DNA from: Amycolatopsis circi | GTDB lineage: Bacteria; Actinomycetota; Actinomycetes; Mycobacteriales; Pseudonocardiaceae | Length of the DNA: 64,000 bases | Reading direction: 5' to 3' | Assembly (NCBI RefSeq): GCF_003385235.1 | Contig: NZ_PQIA01000020.1 | Span: 21,975-85,974, forward strand | In this document: positions 41,178 to 49,111 of the stretch, in pieces | How positions within the stretch are numbered: the first letter of the stretch is position 1 | How the letters are laid out: the number at the start of each line of letters is the position of its first letter | Translations under genes and position numbers: made by a program | Notes under the pieces: generated by a model | Databases searched by the model: none | What the model was told of the DNA's origin: nothing | The model's input: the letters and a program-made list of their open reading frames with translations, nothing else

Positions 41178-44100
41178 TCAACTCTGGTCCGAAGCCTTCA
41201 CCGGCGGCCCTGCCGGACGCGAAGCGGCGCGGCGCGGACGGCGCCGGGTGCTCCGCCCGGCCGGGGCCGGAACGTCGACCTCGGGTTCTTCTCCCGCGTC
41301 CGCCTCGGCGGCCTCGGGCTGCTTGGTTTCCGCCTCCGGCGCGGCCTGACCGGCCGCGGGCTCCGGCTGCCGGACGGCGGCCGGGGCCTCCGTCTTGTTC
41401 TCGGCCTTCTCCGGCTTTTCGGCCTTCTCGGTCACCGTGTCCTGTTCGGACGCCTTGACCGGGTCCTGCGCCTTCGCCTCGACGGCGTCCGCCGAGTCTT
41501 CCGGACCGTGGTGCTCGTGCTTCGCCTTGGACGCGTTGGCCATGGCCTGCACCGCCGACACCACGGACTCGCGCTGCACCGGGGTCGCGGCCGGGGCGAC
41601 CGGCTCCGGCTTGGGCTCGTGGTGCTGTTCCTCGCCCTTGCCGCGGCCGCGGGAGCGCCGGGAACTCTTGGTGTCGCCGCCGTGGCTGTGGCCGTTGGCG
41701 CCGTTGTGCCCGTTCCCGTTGCCGCCGCCCGCGGTGCGCTGCGGTTCGGTGGACACGACGACACCGCGGCCCTTGCAGTGCTCGCACGGCGTGGAGAACG
41801 CCTCGAGCAGCCCGGTGCCGATCTTCTTGCGCGTCATCTGCACCAGGCCCAGCGACGTGACCTCGGCCACCTGGTGGCGCGTGCGGTCGCGGCCGAGGCA
41901 TTCGGTGAGCCTGCGCAGCACCAGTTCGCGGTTGGACTCGAGCACCATGTCGATGAAGTCGATGACGATGATGCCGCCGATGTCCCGCAGCCGCAGCTGG
42001 CGGACGATCTCCTCCGCCGACTCCAGGTTGTTGCGGGTCACCGTCTCCTCGAGGTTGCCGCCCGAGCCGGTGAACTTGCCGGTGTTGACGTCGATGACGG
42101 TCATCGCCTCGGTGCGGTCGATGACCAGGTAGCCGCCCGAGGGCAGCCAGACCTTGCGGTCGAGCGCCTTGGTGATCTGCTCGTCGATCCGGTGGTCGGC
42201 GAAGGCGTCGCCGGTGCCGGTGTAGCGCTTGAGCCGGTCGGCGAGGTCGGGCGCGACGTGCTGCACGTAGTCGTTGATGGTGTCCCACGGCCTGCTGCCC
42301 TGGACCTCCAGCTTGGCGAAGTCCTCGGTGAAGAGGTCGCGCACGACCTTGACGAGCAGGTCCGGCTCTTCGTAGAGCATGGTCGGCGCGCTGCCCTTCT
42401 TGCCGGAAGCGGCGGCGGCCTTCTCCTTGATGACGTCCCACTGCGCCTTGAGGCGGTCGACGTCGCGGCCCAGTTCCTCCTCGCCGATGCCCTCCGACGC
42501 GGTGCGGATGATGACGCCCGCGTCCTCCGGGACGATCCGCTTGAGGATGTCCTTGAGCCTGCGCCGCTCGTTCTCCGGCAGCTTGCGGGAAATGCCGGTG
42601 GCCCCGCCGGCGGGGACGTAGACGAGGAAGCGGCCGGGCAGCGAGATCTGCGTGGTCAGCCGGGCGCCCTTGTGCCCGACCGGGTCCTTGGTGACCTGCA
42701 CCAGGACGCTGTCGCCGGTGGACAGCGCCTGCTCGATCTTGCGCGCCTTGCCCTCCAGCCCGGCCGAATCCCAGTCGACCTCGCCGGCGTAGAGCACGGC
42801 GTTGCGGCCGCGGCCGATGTCGATGAACGCGGCCTCCATGCTGGGCAGCACGTTCTGGACGCGGCCGAGGTAGACGTTGCCGACGATCGAGCCGGTGCTC
42901 GACGACGTCAGGAAGTGCTCGACCAGCACGCCGTCCTCGAGCACGGCGATCTGCGTGGAGTCGCCCTTCTCGGAGACGACCATGGTGCGCTCGACCGACT
43001 CGCGGCGGGCCAGGAACTCGGCCTCGGACAGGATCGGGGCGCGGCGGCGGCCCGCCTCGCGGCCGTCGCGGCGGCGCTGGCGCTTGGCCTCCAGCCGCGT
43101 GGAGCCGCGGACGCTGCGCACCTCGTCGCGCGCCGGGCGCTCGGTCTCGGCGGCCTTGGCCTGGCGCACGTGCGTGACGGTGTTGGGCGGGTCGTCGCCG
43201 GTCGCCTCGGCCGCGTCGTCGTCCCCGCCCTTGCGACGGCGGCGACGGCGGCGGCGCTTGGTGCCGCCCTCGGAGTCGGCGTCGTCGTCGGACTCCGCTT
43301 CGGCCTCGCCCGCCTCGTCCGCCTTCTCGGGCTTGTCCTTGCCGTCCTTGGTGTCCCTGCCGTCCTTGGTGTCTTTGGCGTCTTTCGCGTCCTTGACCGG
43401 CAGGTCTTCGGAGGTTTCGTCCTCGTTCTCGGACTGGGCCTCGTCGCCGCCCTTGCCCCGGCCGCGGCCGCGACGGCCGCGACGGCGCCGGCGACGGCTG
43501 TTCGCGTCGTCGCCGTCCTCGTCGGAACGCTCGTCGCGGGCCTCGTCGGAGGTTTCTTCCTCGGCGGTGTCAGCGGCGCGCTCGGTCCGTCCGGGGCGCT
43601 CGGGGCGCTCGGTCTGCGTGGGAGCTTCGCCGACGCCGAACAACGGCTCGGGCTTGGTGCGCGTCTTCTGCGCGGGCTCGGGCGGCAAGAAGACCGGCGA
43701 GGGCGCGGCGAAGACCGGCACGTGCACGGGGCCGCGGGCCGGGGTCGCCTGCTCGGTTTCCTGCTGCTCGGCCGGGATCGCGGGCGCGACGGCCCGGCGG
43801 GCGCGCCGGGTGCGGCTGCGGGCGGGCTTCTCGCCGGAATCCTGCGCGGACTCCTGCCCGGCGGCTTCCTGGCCGGTTTCCTCGGCGGAAAACTGGCGGG
43901 CCGGGGCGGCGGCTTCCGGGGAAGTGCCCTGCTCGGCGGCGGTGCCCTGTGCCGGGGCGGGCTCCGAAGCGGCAGTTCCGGCGGAGGCGGCGTCCTGAGC
44001 GGATTCCGCCGGGGCAGCCTCGGGCTGGTTGCCCGCGCCGTCCCGGGCTTCCGCGCTGGCCTGCTCGGCGTCGCTTCCGGCGACGGCCGCGGCGGTGGCT

Positions 44101-44429
44101 TCCTGGGCGGCCTCGGCGGTCGCGCCCTGCGCCGCCGCGGCGGCGGCCTTCGGAGCGGTGGCGTCGGCGGCCTCGCCGGACTCGGCACCGGCCTCCGCGT
44201 CGAGGATCACCGCCACGCGGTGCGCGACCTCCTTGGTCACGCTCGACTGGGCGCTGCGGGGGCTCTCCCCCAGCTCGGCGAGCTTGCCGAGCAGGTCGCG
44301 GCTGCTCAGGCCGAGCAGCTTGGCCAGCGCGTGCACGCGGATGCGCGGCGGCAGCTCGCCCAGCCTGCTGGTCGTGGGTGCGACGGTGTTCCCGCCGGTC
44401 TGATCGGCGGGTGTGTCCGCGTTCGACAT
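41178..44429 (-). CDS. rne: Ribonuclease E/G with long N- and C-terminal extensions
   Basis: A 1083-residue endonuclease. The N-terminal 60 residues resemble the IF-2 N-terminal helical domain (Arg-Ile-Arg-Val-His-Ala-Leu-Ala-Lys-Leu-Leu-Gly). A long Ala/Glu/Pro region and Arg/Lys-rich clusters follow to about 470. The S1 domain begins near 515 (Gly-Asn-Val-Tyr-Leu-Gly-Arg-Val). Catalytic aspartates fall in Val-Ile-Asp-Val-Asn-Thr-Gly-Lys-Phe (about 777) and Ile-Asp-Phe-Ile-Asp-Met (about 821), and the zinc link in Cys-Glu-His-Cys-Lys-Gly-Arg-Gly (about 880). It processes rRNA and degrades mRNA. Natively unfolded arms scaffold partner proteins in actinobacteria. Confidence 0.95.
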   Translation of the reverse strand: MSNADTPADQTGGNTVAPTTSRLGELPPRIRVHALAKLLGLSSRDLLGKLAELGESPRSAQSSVTKEVAHRVAVILDAEAGAESGEAADATAPKAAAAAAQGATAEAAQEATAAAVAGSDAEQASAEARDGAGNQPEAAPAESAQDAASAGTAASEPAPAQGTAAEQGTSPEAAAPARQFSAEETGQEAAGQESAQDSGEKPARSRTRRARRAVAPAIPAEQQETEQATPARGPVHVPVFAAPSPVFLPPEPAQKTRTKPEPLFGVGEAPTQTERPERPGRTERAADTAEEETSDEARDERSDEDGDDANSRRRRRRGRRGRGRGKGGDEAQSENEDETSEDLPVKDAKDAKDTKDGRDTKDGKDKPEKADEAGEAEAESDDDADSEGGTKRRRRRRRRKGGDDDAAEATGDDPPNTVTHVRQAKAAETERPARDEVRSVRGSTRLEAKRQRRRDGREAGRRRAPILSEAEFLARRESVERTMVVSEKGDSTQIAVLEDGVLVEHFLTSSSTGSIVGNVYLGRVQNVLPSMEAAFIDIGRGRNAVLYAGEVDWDSAGLEGKARKIEQALSTGDSVLVQVTKDPVGHKGARLTTQISLPGRFLVYVPAGGATGISRKLPENERRRLKDILKRIVPEDAGVIIRTASEGIGEEELGRDVDRLKAQWDVIKEKAAAASGKKGSAPTMLYEEPDLLVKVVRDLFTEDFAKLEVQGSRPWDTINDYVQHVAPDLADRLKRYTGTGDAFADHRIDEQITKALDRKVWLPSGGYLVIDRTEAMTVIDVNTGKFTGSGGNLEETVTRNNLESAEEIVRQLRLRDIGGIIVIDFIDMVLESNRELVLRRLTECLGRDRTRHQVAEVTSLGLVQMTRKKIGTGLLEAFSTPCEHCKGRGVVVSTEPQRTAGGGNGNGHNGANGHSHGGDTKSSRRSRGRGKGEEQHHEPKPEPVAPAATPVQRESVVSAVQAMANASKAKHEHHGPEDSADAVEAKAQDPVKASEQDTVTEKAEKPEKAENKTEAPAAVRQPEPAAGQAAPEAETKQPEAAEADAGEEPEVDVPAPAGRSTRRRPRRAASRPAGPPVKASDQS

Positions 44430-44939
44430 ATGTCTCCTCCGCCCCCGGGCGCGTCAGCCGGTTCGCACCGGTGCTGACGCGGCCGCGCAGGGGCCCTTTC
44501 TGTTCCGTGCCCGCCGTGGTGGTGACCAGCGGCGGGAATCCTGCTGGCAGCCGTGCGGTCCGCCGGGTCGGCGGCCGCTCGGTTCCTGGTCTGCTCGGCG
44601 GGGTGCCGGCCTGCTCGCGACCCCCGGGCCACCCGCCACGACATCGACCTTGGCCCGGCCTCCCGGGGGCGACGCGCGTGGTGCCGGTCCGGCACTCCTC
44701 CGGGCCGCTCACGACGCGAGCGGGATGCCCGTCGGCGCAGCGGCCAACGCGAGTATCCCACACCCGGGGGGACACCCGGTGTAGTCGGTGCCCCGCGGCA
44801 GGCGCCCGGGCGTGCCGCGATCATGCACCCGGGCGAACTTCGGCGCTTCGCTTGTCGCGCCGGGCCCGGGGTGGTTAGCGTGCGGGCTCGGGCGCTCGCG
44901 CGGGCGCCCGGCATAGCTCCGCGCGCGGTGGGAGGTCCG
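44430..44939. other. 510-bp spacer: rne leader
   Basis: No supported gene lies between the divergent rne and subtilase genes. Long untranslated leaders are normal for rne, so this is best read as its 5' region. Short GC-rich inverted motifs occur but none is distinctive. Confidence 0.45.
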
Positions 44940-46370
44940 GTGTCTGTGCTGGCGCGGCGCCTGCGGGCGGCCGTGTGCTCCCTCCTGGTCCTCTCCGGCT
45001 GCGTCGCGGTCTCCCCCGCCGCCGTCGCGAGTCCCGGATGCTCCTCCGGCGGCCGGGCGGTGCGCTACGTCGTCGCCTTCGACCGCGGCACCCCGGAATC
45101 TTCCGCCCGCCAGCAGACGAGCGCCGGCTGCGGGCAGGTCGTCGGCTACTACCCGCAGATTTCCGTGGCGGTCGTCACGTCATCCGATCGGGCGTTCGCG
45201 GACCGCCTCGGCCCGGACCGGACGTTCAGCGCGCAAGCCACCCGGACCGCCGCCGAGCAACCGGGCGCCGCCGCGCGGCCCGCGCGAGCCGCGCTCCCGC
45301 TCAGCGACCCGGCCCGAGTCCCCGCCGCGGACCTGTCCTCGCAGCAGTGGGACATGAACCTGATCGGCGCTCCGGCCGCGCACCAGGTGACCGGCGGCAG
45401 CCGCTCGGTGGTCGTCGGCGTCCTGGACTCCGGCGTCGACCCGAAGCACCCCGACCTCGCCGCCGCGATGGACCCGGACGATTCGGCGGGCTGTCTCACC
45501 GGCGTCCCGGACCCGAGCCCGGCCGCGTGGCAGCCGACGACCTCCGGGCACGGCACGCACGTCGCGGGCATCATCGCCGCGGCCGACGACGGCAAGGGCG
45601 TCACCGGGGTCGCGCCGGGCGTGCGGATCGCGTCGGTGAAGGTCATCGACGACCGCGGTTACGCCGATCCCGAGGCCGCGGTCTGCGGGATCATGTGGTC
45701 GGCGGCGCGGCACCTGCCGATCGCCAACAGCAGCTGGTTCGTGAATCCGTGGTCCCTGTCCTGCGTGCGCGGAAACGACCGCGGCGTGGTGCACGAGGTG
45801 CTGGCGCGCGCCGTCGAATACGCGACCTCGCAGGGCACTTTGAACGTCGCCGCCGCGACCAACGAGGCGGTCGACCTCACGCCGTCGGCCCGTTCGGGTT
45901 CGCCTTCGGCCGCCGGGAAGTGCGAAGCGTTGCCGGCCGGGCTGCGGGACGTGGTGACGGCGTCGGCGATCAGCCCGGACCGAGTGAAGTCGGGCTACAG
46001 CTCTTACGGGCTCGGTGTGGTCGATGTCACTGCCCCGGGCGGCGACGACGACCGGTGCGTGGTTTCGACCGTTCCGGGCGGGTACGCGCCGATGTGCGGG
46101 ACGTCGATGGCCGCGCCGCACGTCGCCGGGGTGCTGGCGTTGCTCAAGTCGGTGCATCCCGCGTGGTCGGCCGCTGAGCTGCGCCGCGCGCTCGACTCCC
46201 GTGCGACGCCGATGCCGTGCCCGGACAACTACGACCTGACCGGTGACGGCGTGCAGGACGCCTACTGCGCCGGTTACGACGGATACAACGGCTTCTACGG
46301 CCACGGCCTCGTCGACGCCCGGTCCGCGGTGGCGCCCGCGGAGACCGGACTGCCCAGCCCGGCCCGTTGA
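44940..46370 (+). CDS. Secreted or lipoprotein subtilisin-like (S8) serine protease
   Basis: A 476-residue subtilase with GTG start at 44940 (GGAGG at 44931; an alternative GTG lies at 44946). The signal sequence ends in Leu-Val-Leu-Ser-Gly-Cys, a lipobox, so membrane attachment at Cys21 is likely, although an Ala-rich type I cleavage site also follows. The triad is Asp163 (Val-Leu-Asp-Ser-Gly-Val-Asp), His204 (Gly-His-Gly-Thr-His-Val-Ala-Gly) and Ser389 (Gly-Thr-Ser-Met-Ala-Ala-Pro-His). A prodomain occupies about 35-130. The general layout recalls the mycosins, but no type VII membrane genes lie here. It is convergent with the ABC permease gene. Confidence 0.9.
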   Translation: MSVLARRLRAAVCSLLVLSGCVAVSPAAVASPGCSSGGRAVRYVVAFDRGTPESSARQQTSAGCGQVVGYYPQISVAVVTSSDRAFADRLGPDRTFSAQATRTAAEQPGAAARPARAALPLSDPARVPAADLSSQQWDMNLIGAPAAHQVTGGSRSVVVGVLDSGVDPKHPDLAAAMDPDDSAGCLTGVPDPSPAAWQPTTSGHGTHVAGIIAAADDGKGVTGVAPGVRIASVKVIDDRGYADPEAAVCGIMWSAARHLPIANSSWFVNPWSLSCVRGNDRGVVHEVLARAVEYATSQGTLNVAAATNEAVDLTPSARSGSPSAAGKCEALPAGLRDVVTASAISPDRVKSGYSSYGLGVVDVTAPGGDDDRCVVSTVPGGYAPMCGTSMAAPHVAGVLALLKSVHPAWSAAELRRALDSRATPMPCPDNYDLTGDGVQDAYCAGYDGYNGFYGHGLVDARSAVAPAETGLPSPAR

Positions 46371-46386
46371 CTGGGCTGAGCGGGCC

Positions 46387-47226
46387 CTAGGTCAGCAGCA
46401 GTTTCGCGATCCTCCTTGTCGCGCCCCAGATCCCGATCGCCGCGAGCACCAGCAGGTACGCCAGGTTGCCGACCATGCTCCAGGAGAAGATGCCGGTCGC
46501 GAGCCCGCGCATCAGCTCGATCCCGTGGTACAGCGGGAAGCAGCGGACCAGCCACTGCAGCGCCTCCGGGTAGACCGTGATCGGGAAGAACGTGGTGGAG
46601 AACAGGAACATCGGCATCAGGACGAGCTGGATGTAGTCGAACTGGGACGTCGACTTCAGGAAACTGACCAGCGTGATGCTGATGGCCGCGAACGCGAACG
46701 ACACGAGCAGCGCGGCGGGCAGGAGCAGCAGCGCCCACCACGACGTGAGCAGCCCCATGACGCCGGTGACCGCCAGGAACGCGACCGAGTAGAGGCCGCC
46801 GCGCATCATCGCCCACGCGATCTCGCCGAGCGCGACGTCGAGCGGACCGACCGGGGTGGCCAGCATCGCGTCGTACGTCTTGGCGTAGCGCAGTTTGAAG
46901 AACAGGTTGTACGTGCATTCGAAGACCGCGCCGTTCATCGCCGACGACGCCAGCAGCGCGGGCGCGACGAACGCGACGTAGCTCATCGGCTGCCCGTCCG
47001 GCCCCGGCACGGTGGTGACCAGCTTGCCGAAGCCGACCTGGAACGCGAGCAAGTAGAACAACGGCTCGAGCGCGCCGGACACCAGGATCGTCCACGACCG
47101 GCCGTAGACGGTGAGCGCGCGTTCGATCAACGCGGTCGCGCGGCCGCTGTACATGCCCGCTGGCAGGACGCGGAGCAGAATTCCGCGCCGCTGCGGGAGA
47201 ATCGGGGCGTTCCGCAGGTCGGTCAT
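46387..47226 (-). CDS. ABC-2 type transporter permease
   Basis: A 279-residue membrane protein with six hydrophobic helices and the ABC-2 features Leu-Ala-Thr-Pro-Val-Gly-Pro-Leu-Asp, then Phe-Ser-Thr-Thr-Phe-Phe-Pro-Ile. The ATG at 47226 shares one base with the stop of the preceding permease gene (TGATG), indicating translational coupling. With its paralogue and the ATPase it should form a heteromeric exporter for a hydrophobic compound or lipid. Confidence 0.9.
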   Translation of the reverse strand: MTDLRNAPILPQRRGILLRVLPAGMYSGRATALIERALTVYGRSWTILVSGALEPLFYLLAFQVGFGKLVTTVPGPDGQPMSYVAFVAPALLASSAMNGAVFECTYNLFFKLRYAKTYDAMLATPVGPLDVALGEIAWAMMRGGLYSVAFLAVTGVMGLLTSWWALLLLPAALLVSFAFAAISITLVSFLKSTSQFDYIQLVLMPMFLFSTTFFPITVYPEALQWLVRCFPLYHGIELMRGLATGIFSWSMVGNLAYLLVLAAIGIWGATRRIAKLLLT

Positions 47227-48029
47227 CACGCCACCAGCCGTCGGTAGAAGCCGCGGTGCGCGATCGCCCAGCCGATCGCGACCAGCACCGCCAGATACGC
47301 GAGGTGCCCCAGCAGCGGGAGCAGCTCGCCCCCGCCGAGCGCGGCGGCGCGGGACAGCTCGGTTCCGTGCCACAGCGGGGAAATCCAGGCGAGCCAGCGC
47401 AGGTACAGCGGCAGCTGGGTGATCGGGAAGAACGTGCCGGAGAACAGGGTCATCGGGATGACGACGAACCGGAAGATCAGCCCGAACCGCTGTCCCTCGT
47501 CGAAGGTCCACGCGGCCAGCGCGGCGAGCAGCGATCCGCAGGCGAGCCCGGTGAGGACGCCGACGAGGATCACCAGCAGCGCCCCCGCGTTGTCCCAGGC
47601 ACCGAACAACCACGCGATGAGCGCGTAGACCGCACCGGAGAGGGCGAGCCGAAGACTCGTCCAGATCTGGTGCCCGCCGAGGACCTGACCCGGCGACACC
47701 GGCGTCGCGGTGACCGCCAGATAGTCCTTCTGCCACTTGAATCCGCTGAGCACCGGGTAGCTCGACTCGCTTACGCCCTGCTGCGCCGCACCGGCCACGA
47801 GCAGCGCCGGCGCGACGTACACGAGGTACGACACGCCGCCGGTCGCGGGACCGGCTTTGACCTGCGAGCCGAAGCCGAGCCCCATCGCGGCGAGGAACAG
47901 CACCGGTTGCAGGCCGGTGGAGTAGAGCGTGCTGAGCCAATGCCTGCGGTACCAGGTCCAGTAGCCCTCGACGCGCAGCCAGGCGCCGTGGAACCGGCCG
48001 ACCACGCGGCCGGTGGCGGGAGCGGTCAT
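47226..48029 (-). CDS. ABC-2 type transporter permease, second subunit
   Basis: A 267-residue, six-helix ABC-2 permease. The conserved region Ala-Val-Thr-Ala-Thr-Pro-Val-Ser-Pro-Gly-Gln and Phe-Ser-Gly-Thr-Phe-Phe-Pro-Ile-Thr parallels its neighbour, so the two arose by duplication and probably pair. Start and stop overlap those of the ATPase and the next permease by TGATG. The substrate is not readable. Confidence 0.9.
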   Translation of the reverse strand: MTAPATGRVVGRFHGAWLRVEGYWTWYRRHWLSTLYSTGLQPVLFLAAMGLGFGSQVKAGPATGGVSYLVYVAPALLVAGAAQQGVSESSYPVLSGFKWQKDYLAVTATPVSPGQVLGGHQIWTSLRLALSGAVYALIAWLFGAWDNAGALLVILVGVLTGLACGSLLAALAAWTFDEGQRFGLIFRFVVIPMTLFSGTFFPITQLPLYLRWLAWISPLWHGTELSRAAALGGGELLPLLGHLAYLAVLVAIGWAIAHRGFYRRLVA

Positions 48030-48970
48030 CAGTCCACCAACGTCCGGCCGGTGAGGCGGAGGAACACGTCCTCCAGGGAACTGCGCCGCACCAGGCTCGA
48101 CAGCGGACGCAGGCCGCGTTCGTGGGCGCGCTCCAGCGTGGTCTCGCCGGTCATCGTGTAGAGCAGCACCCGGTCCGGGAGGACCTCGACGCGTTCGGCC
48201 AGCCCGTCGAGCCGGTCGGCCGCGGCCTGCTGCTCCCCCGGCGCGAACCGCAGCTCGACCACCTCGCGGGTGGAATGCCGCGCGATCAGGTCGGCGGGCG
48301 AACCTTCCGCGGCGATCCTGCCGCCGTCCATGACGACCAGCCTGTCGCAGAGCTGTTCAGCTTCATCCATGTAGTGGGTCGTGACGATCAGCGTGGTGCC
48401 GCGGGCCTTGAGCCGGAAAAGCCGGTCCCACAACAGATGCCGCGCCTGCGGGTCGAGCCCGGTGGTCGGTTCGTCGAGCAGCAGCAGTTCGGGGTCGTTG
48501 ACCAGCGACCGGGCGATGGTGAGCCGCCGTTTCATGCCGCCGGACAGCGAATCGACCGGTTTCTCGGCGCGGTCGGACAGCTGCGCGAACTCCATCAGCT
48601 CTACGGCTTTCTTCCGCACGTGCGCGCGGGAGAGGCCGAAATAGCGGCCGTAGACGTGGAGGTTCTGCCGGACGGTCAGCTCCACGTCGAGGTTGTCCTC
48701 CTGCGGCACCACGCCCAGGCGCGCGCGGATCCGCGGCCCGTCGACGTCCGGATCCATGCCGAGGACGCGCAGATCGCCGTCGGTGCGAGGAGACACGCAC
48801 GCGATCATCCGCATGGTCGACGACTTCCCGGCACCGTTGGGCCCCAGGAAGCCGAACGCCTCCCCCGGCCGCACCTCGACGTCGACGCCGCGGACTGCCT
48901 CGAATTCTCCGAACCGTTTGACCAGTGCCTTCGCTTGCACGAGCGCTGGTTCCGATGCCGACTCTCCCAC
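48029..48970 (-). CDS. ABC transporter ATP-binding protein, DrrA-like
   Basis: A 313-residue ATPase: Gly-Pro-Asn-Gly-Ala-Gly-Lys-Ser (Walker A, 43-50), Leu-Ser-Gly-Gly-Met-Lys-Arg-Arg (signature), Leu-Leu-Leu-Leu-Asp-Glu-Pro-Thr-Thr-Gly-Leu-Asp-Pro (Walker B) and a C-terminal tail as in daunorubicin-resistance DrrA proteins. The GTG at 48970 is preferred. A longer frame from an ATG at 49099 reads through the palindromic repeat at 49049-49103 and is artefactual. It drives the two ABC-2 permeases encoded downstream. No clear Shine-Dalgarno precedes the start. Confidence 0.92.
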   Translation of the reverse strand: MGESASEPALVQAKALVKRFGEFEAVRGVDVEVRPGEAFGFLGPNGAGKSSTMRMIACVSPRTDGDLRVLGMDPDVDGPRIRARLGVVPQEDNLDVELTVRQNLHVYGRYFGLSRAHVRKKAVELMEFAQLSDRAEKPVDSLSGGMKRRLTIARSLVNDPELLLLDEPTTGLDPQARHLLWDRLFRLKARGTTLIVTTHYMDEAEQLCDRLVVMDGGRIAAEGSPADLIARHSTREVVELRFAPGEQQAAADRLDGLAERVEVLPDRVLLYTMTGETTLERAHERGLRPLSSLVRRSSLEDVFLRLTGRTLVD

Positions 48971-49048
48971 GAGAAACGACAGTAGAGGGAGGGACCGACA
49001 ATTCTCGACCGGTTTCCCGGTTTCCCGGCTTCGGGGTGCCGGGTCGTC

Positions 49049-49103
49049 GTCCGTGAGGGGAACCCTGAGGGACTCAGAGTCCCTCAGGGTTCCCCTCACG
49101 GAC
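49049..49103. repeat. 55-bp palindromic intergenic repeat, copy 2
   Basis: Two perfect 26-bp arms (GTCCGTGAGGGGAACC at the outer end) surround a 3-nt centre. It is the cleanest copy of the family seen also at 1927-1981 and 63637-63750, located between two minus-strand genes. Confidence 0.92.
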
Positions 49104-49111
49104 CTCCCGGA

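Noticed and set aside
44940..46370. Mycosin of an ESX locus
   Set aside because: No EccB-E or ESX membrane genes are nearby and no C-terminal membrane anchor is seen; a general subtilase is more likely.
48029..49099. Longer version of the DrrA-like ATPase starting at the ATG at 49099
   Set aside because: The extra N-terminus is translated from the palindromic repeat at 49049-49103, and the ABC domain begins only after 48970.
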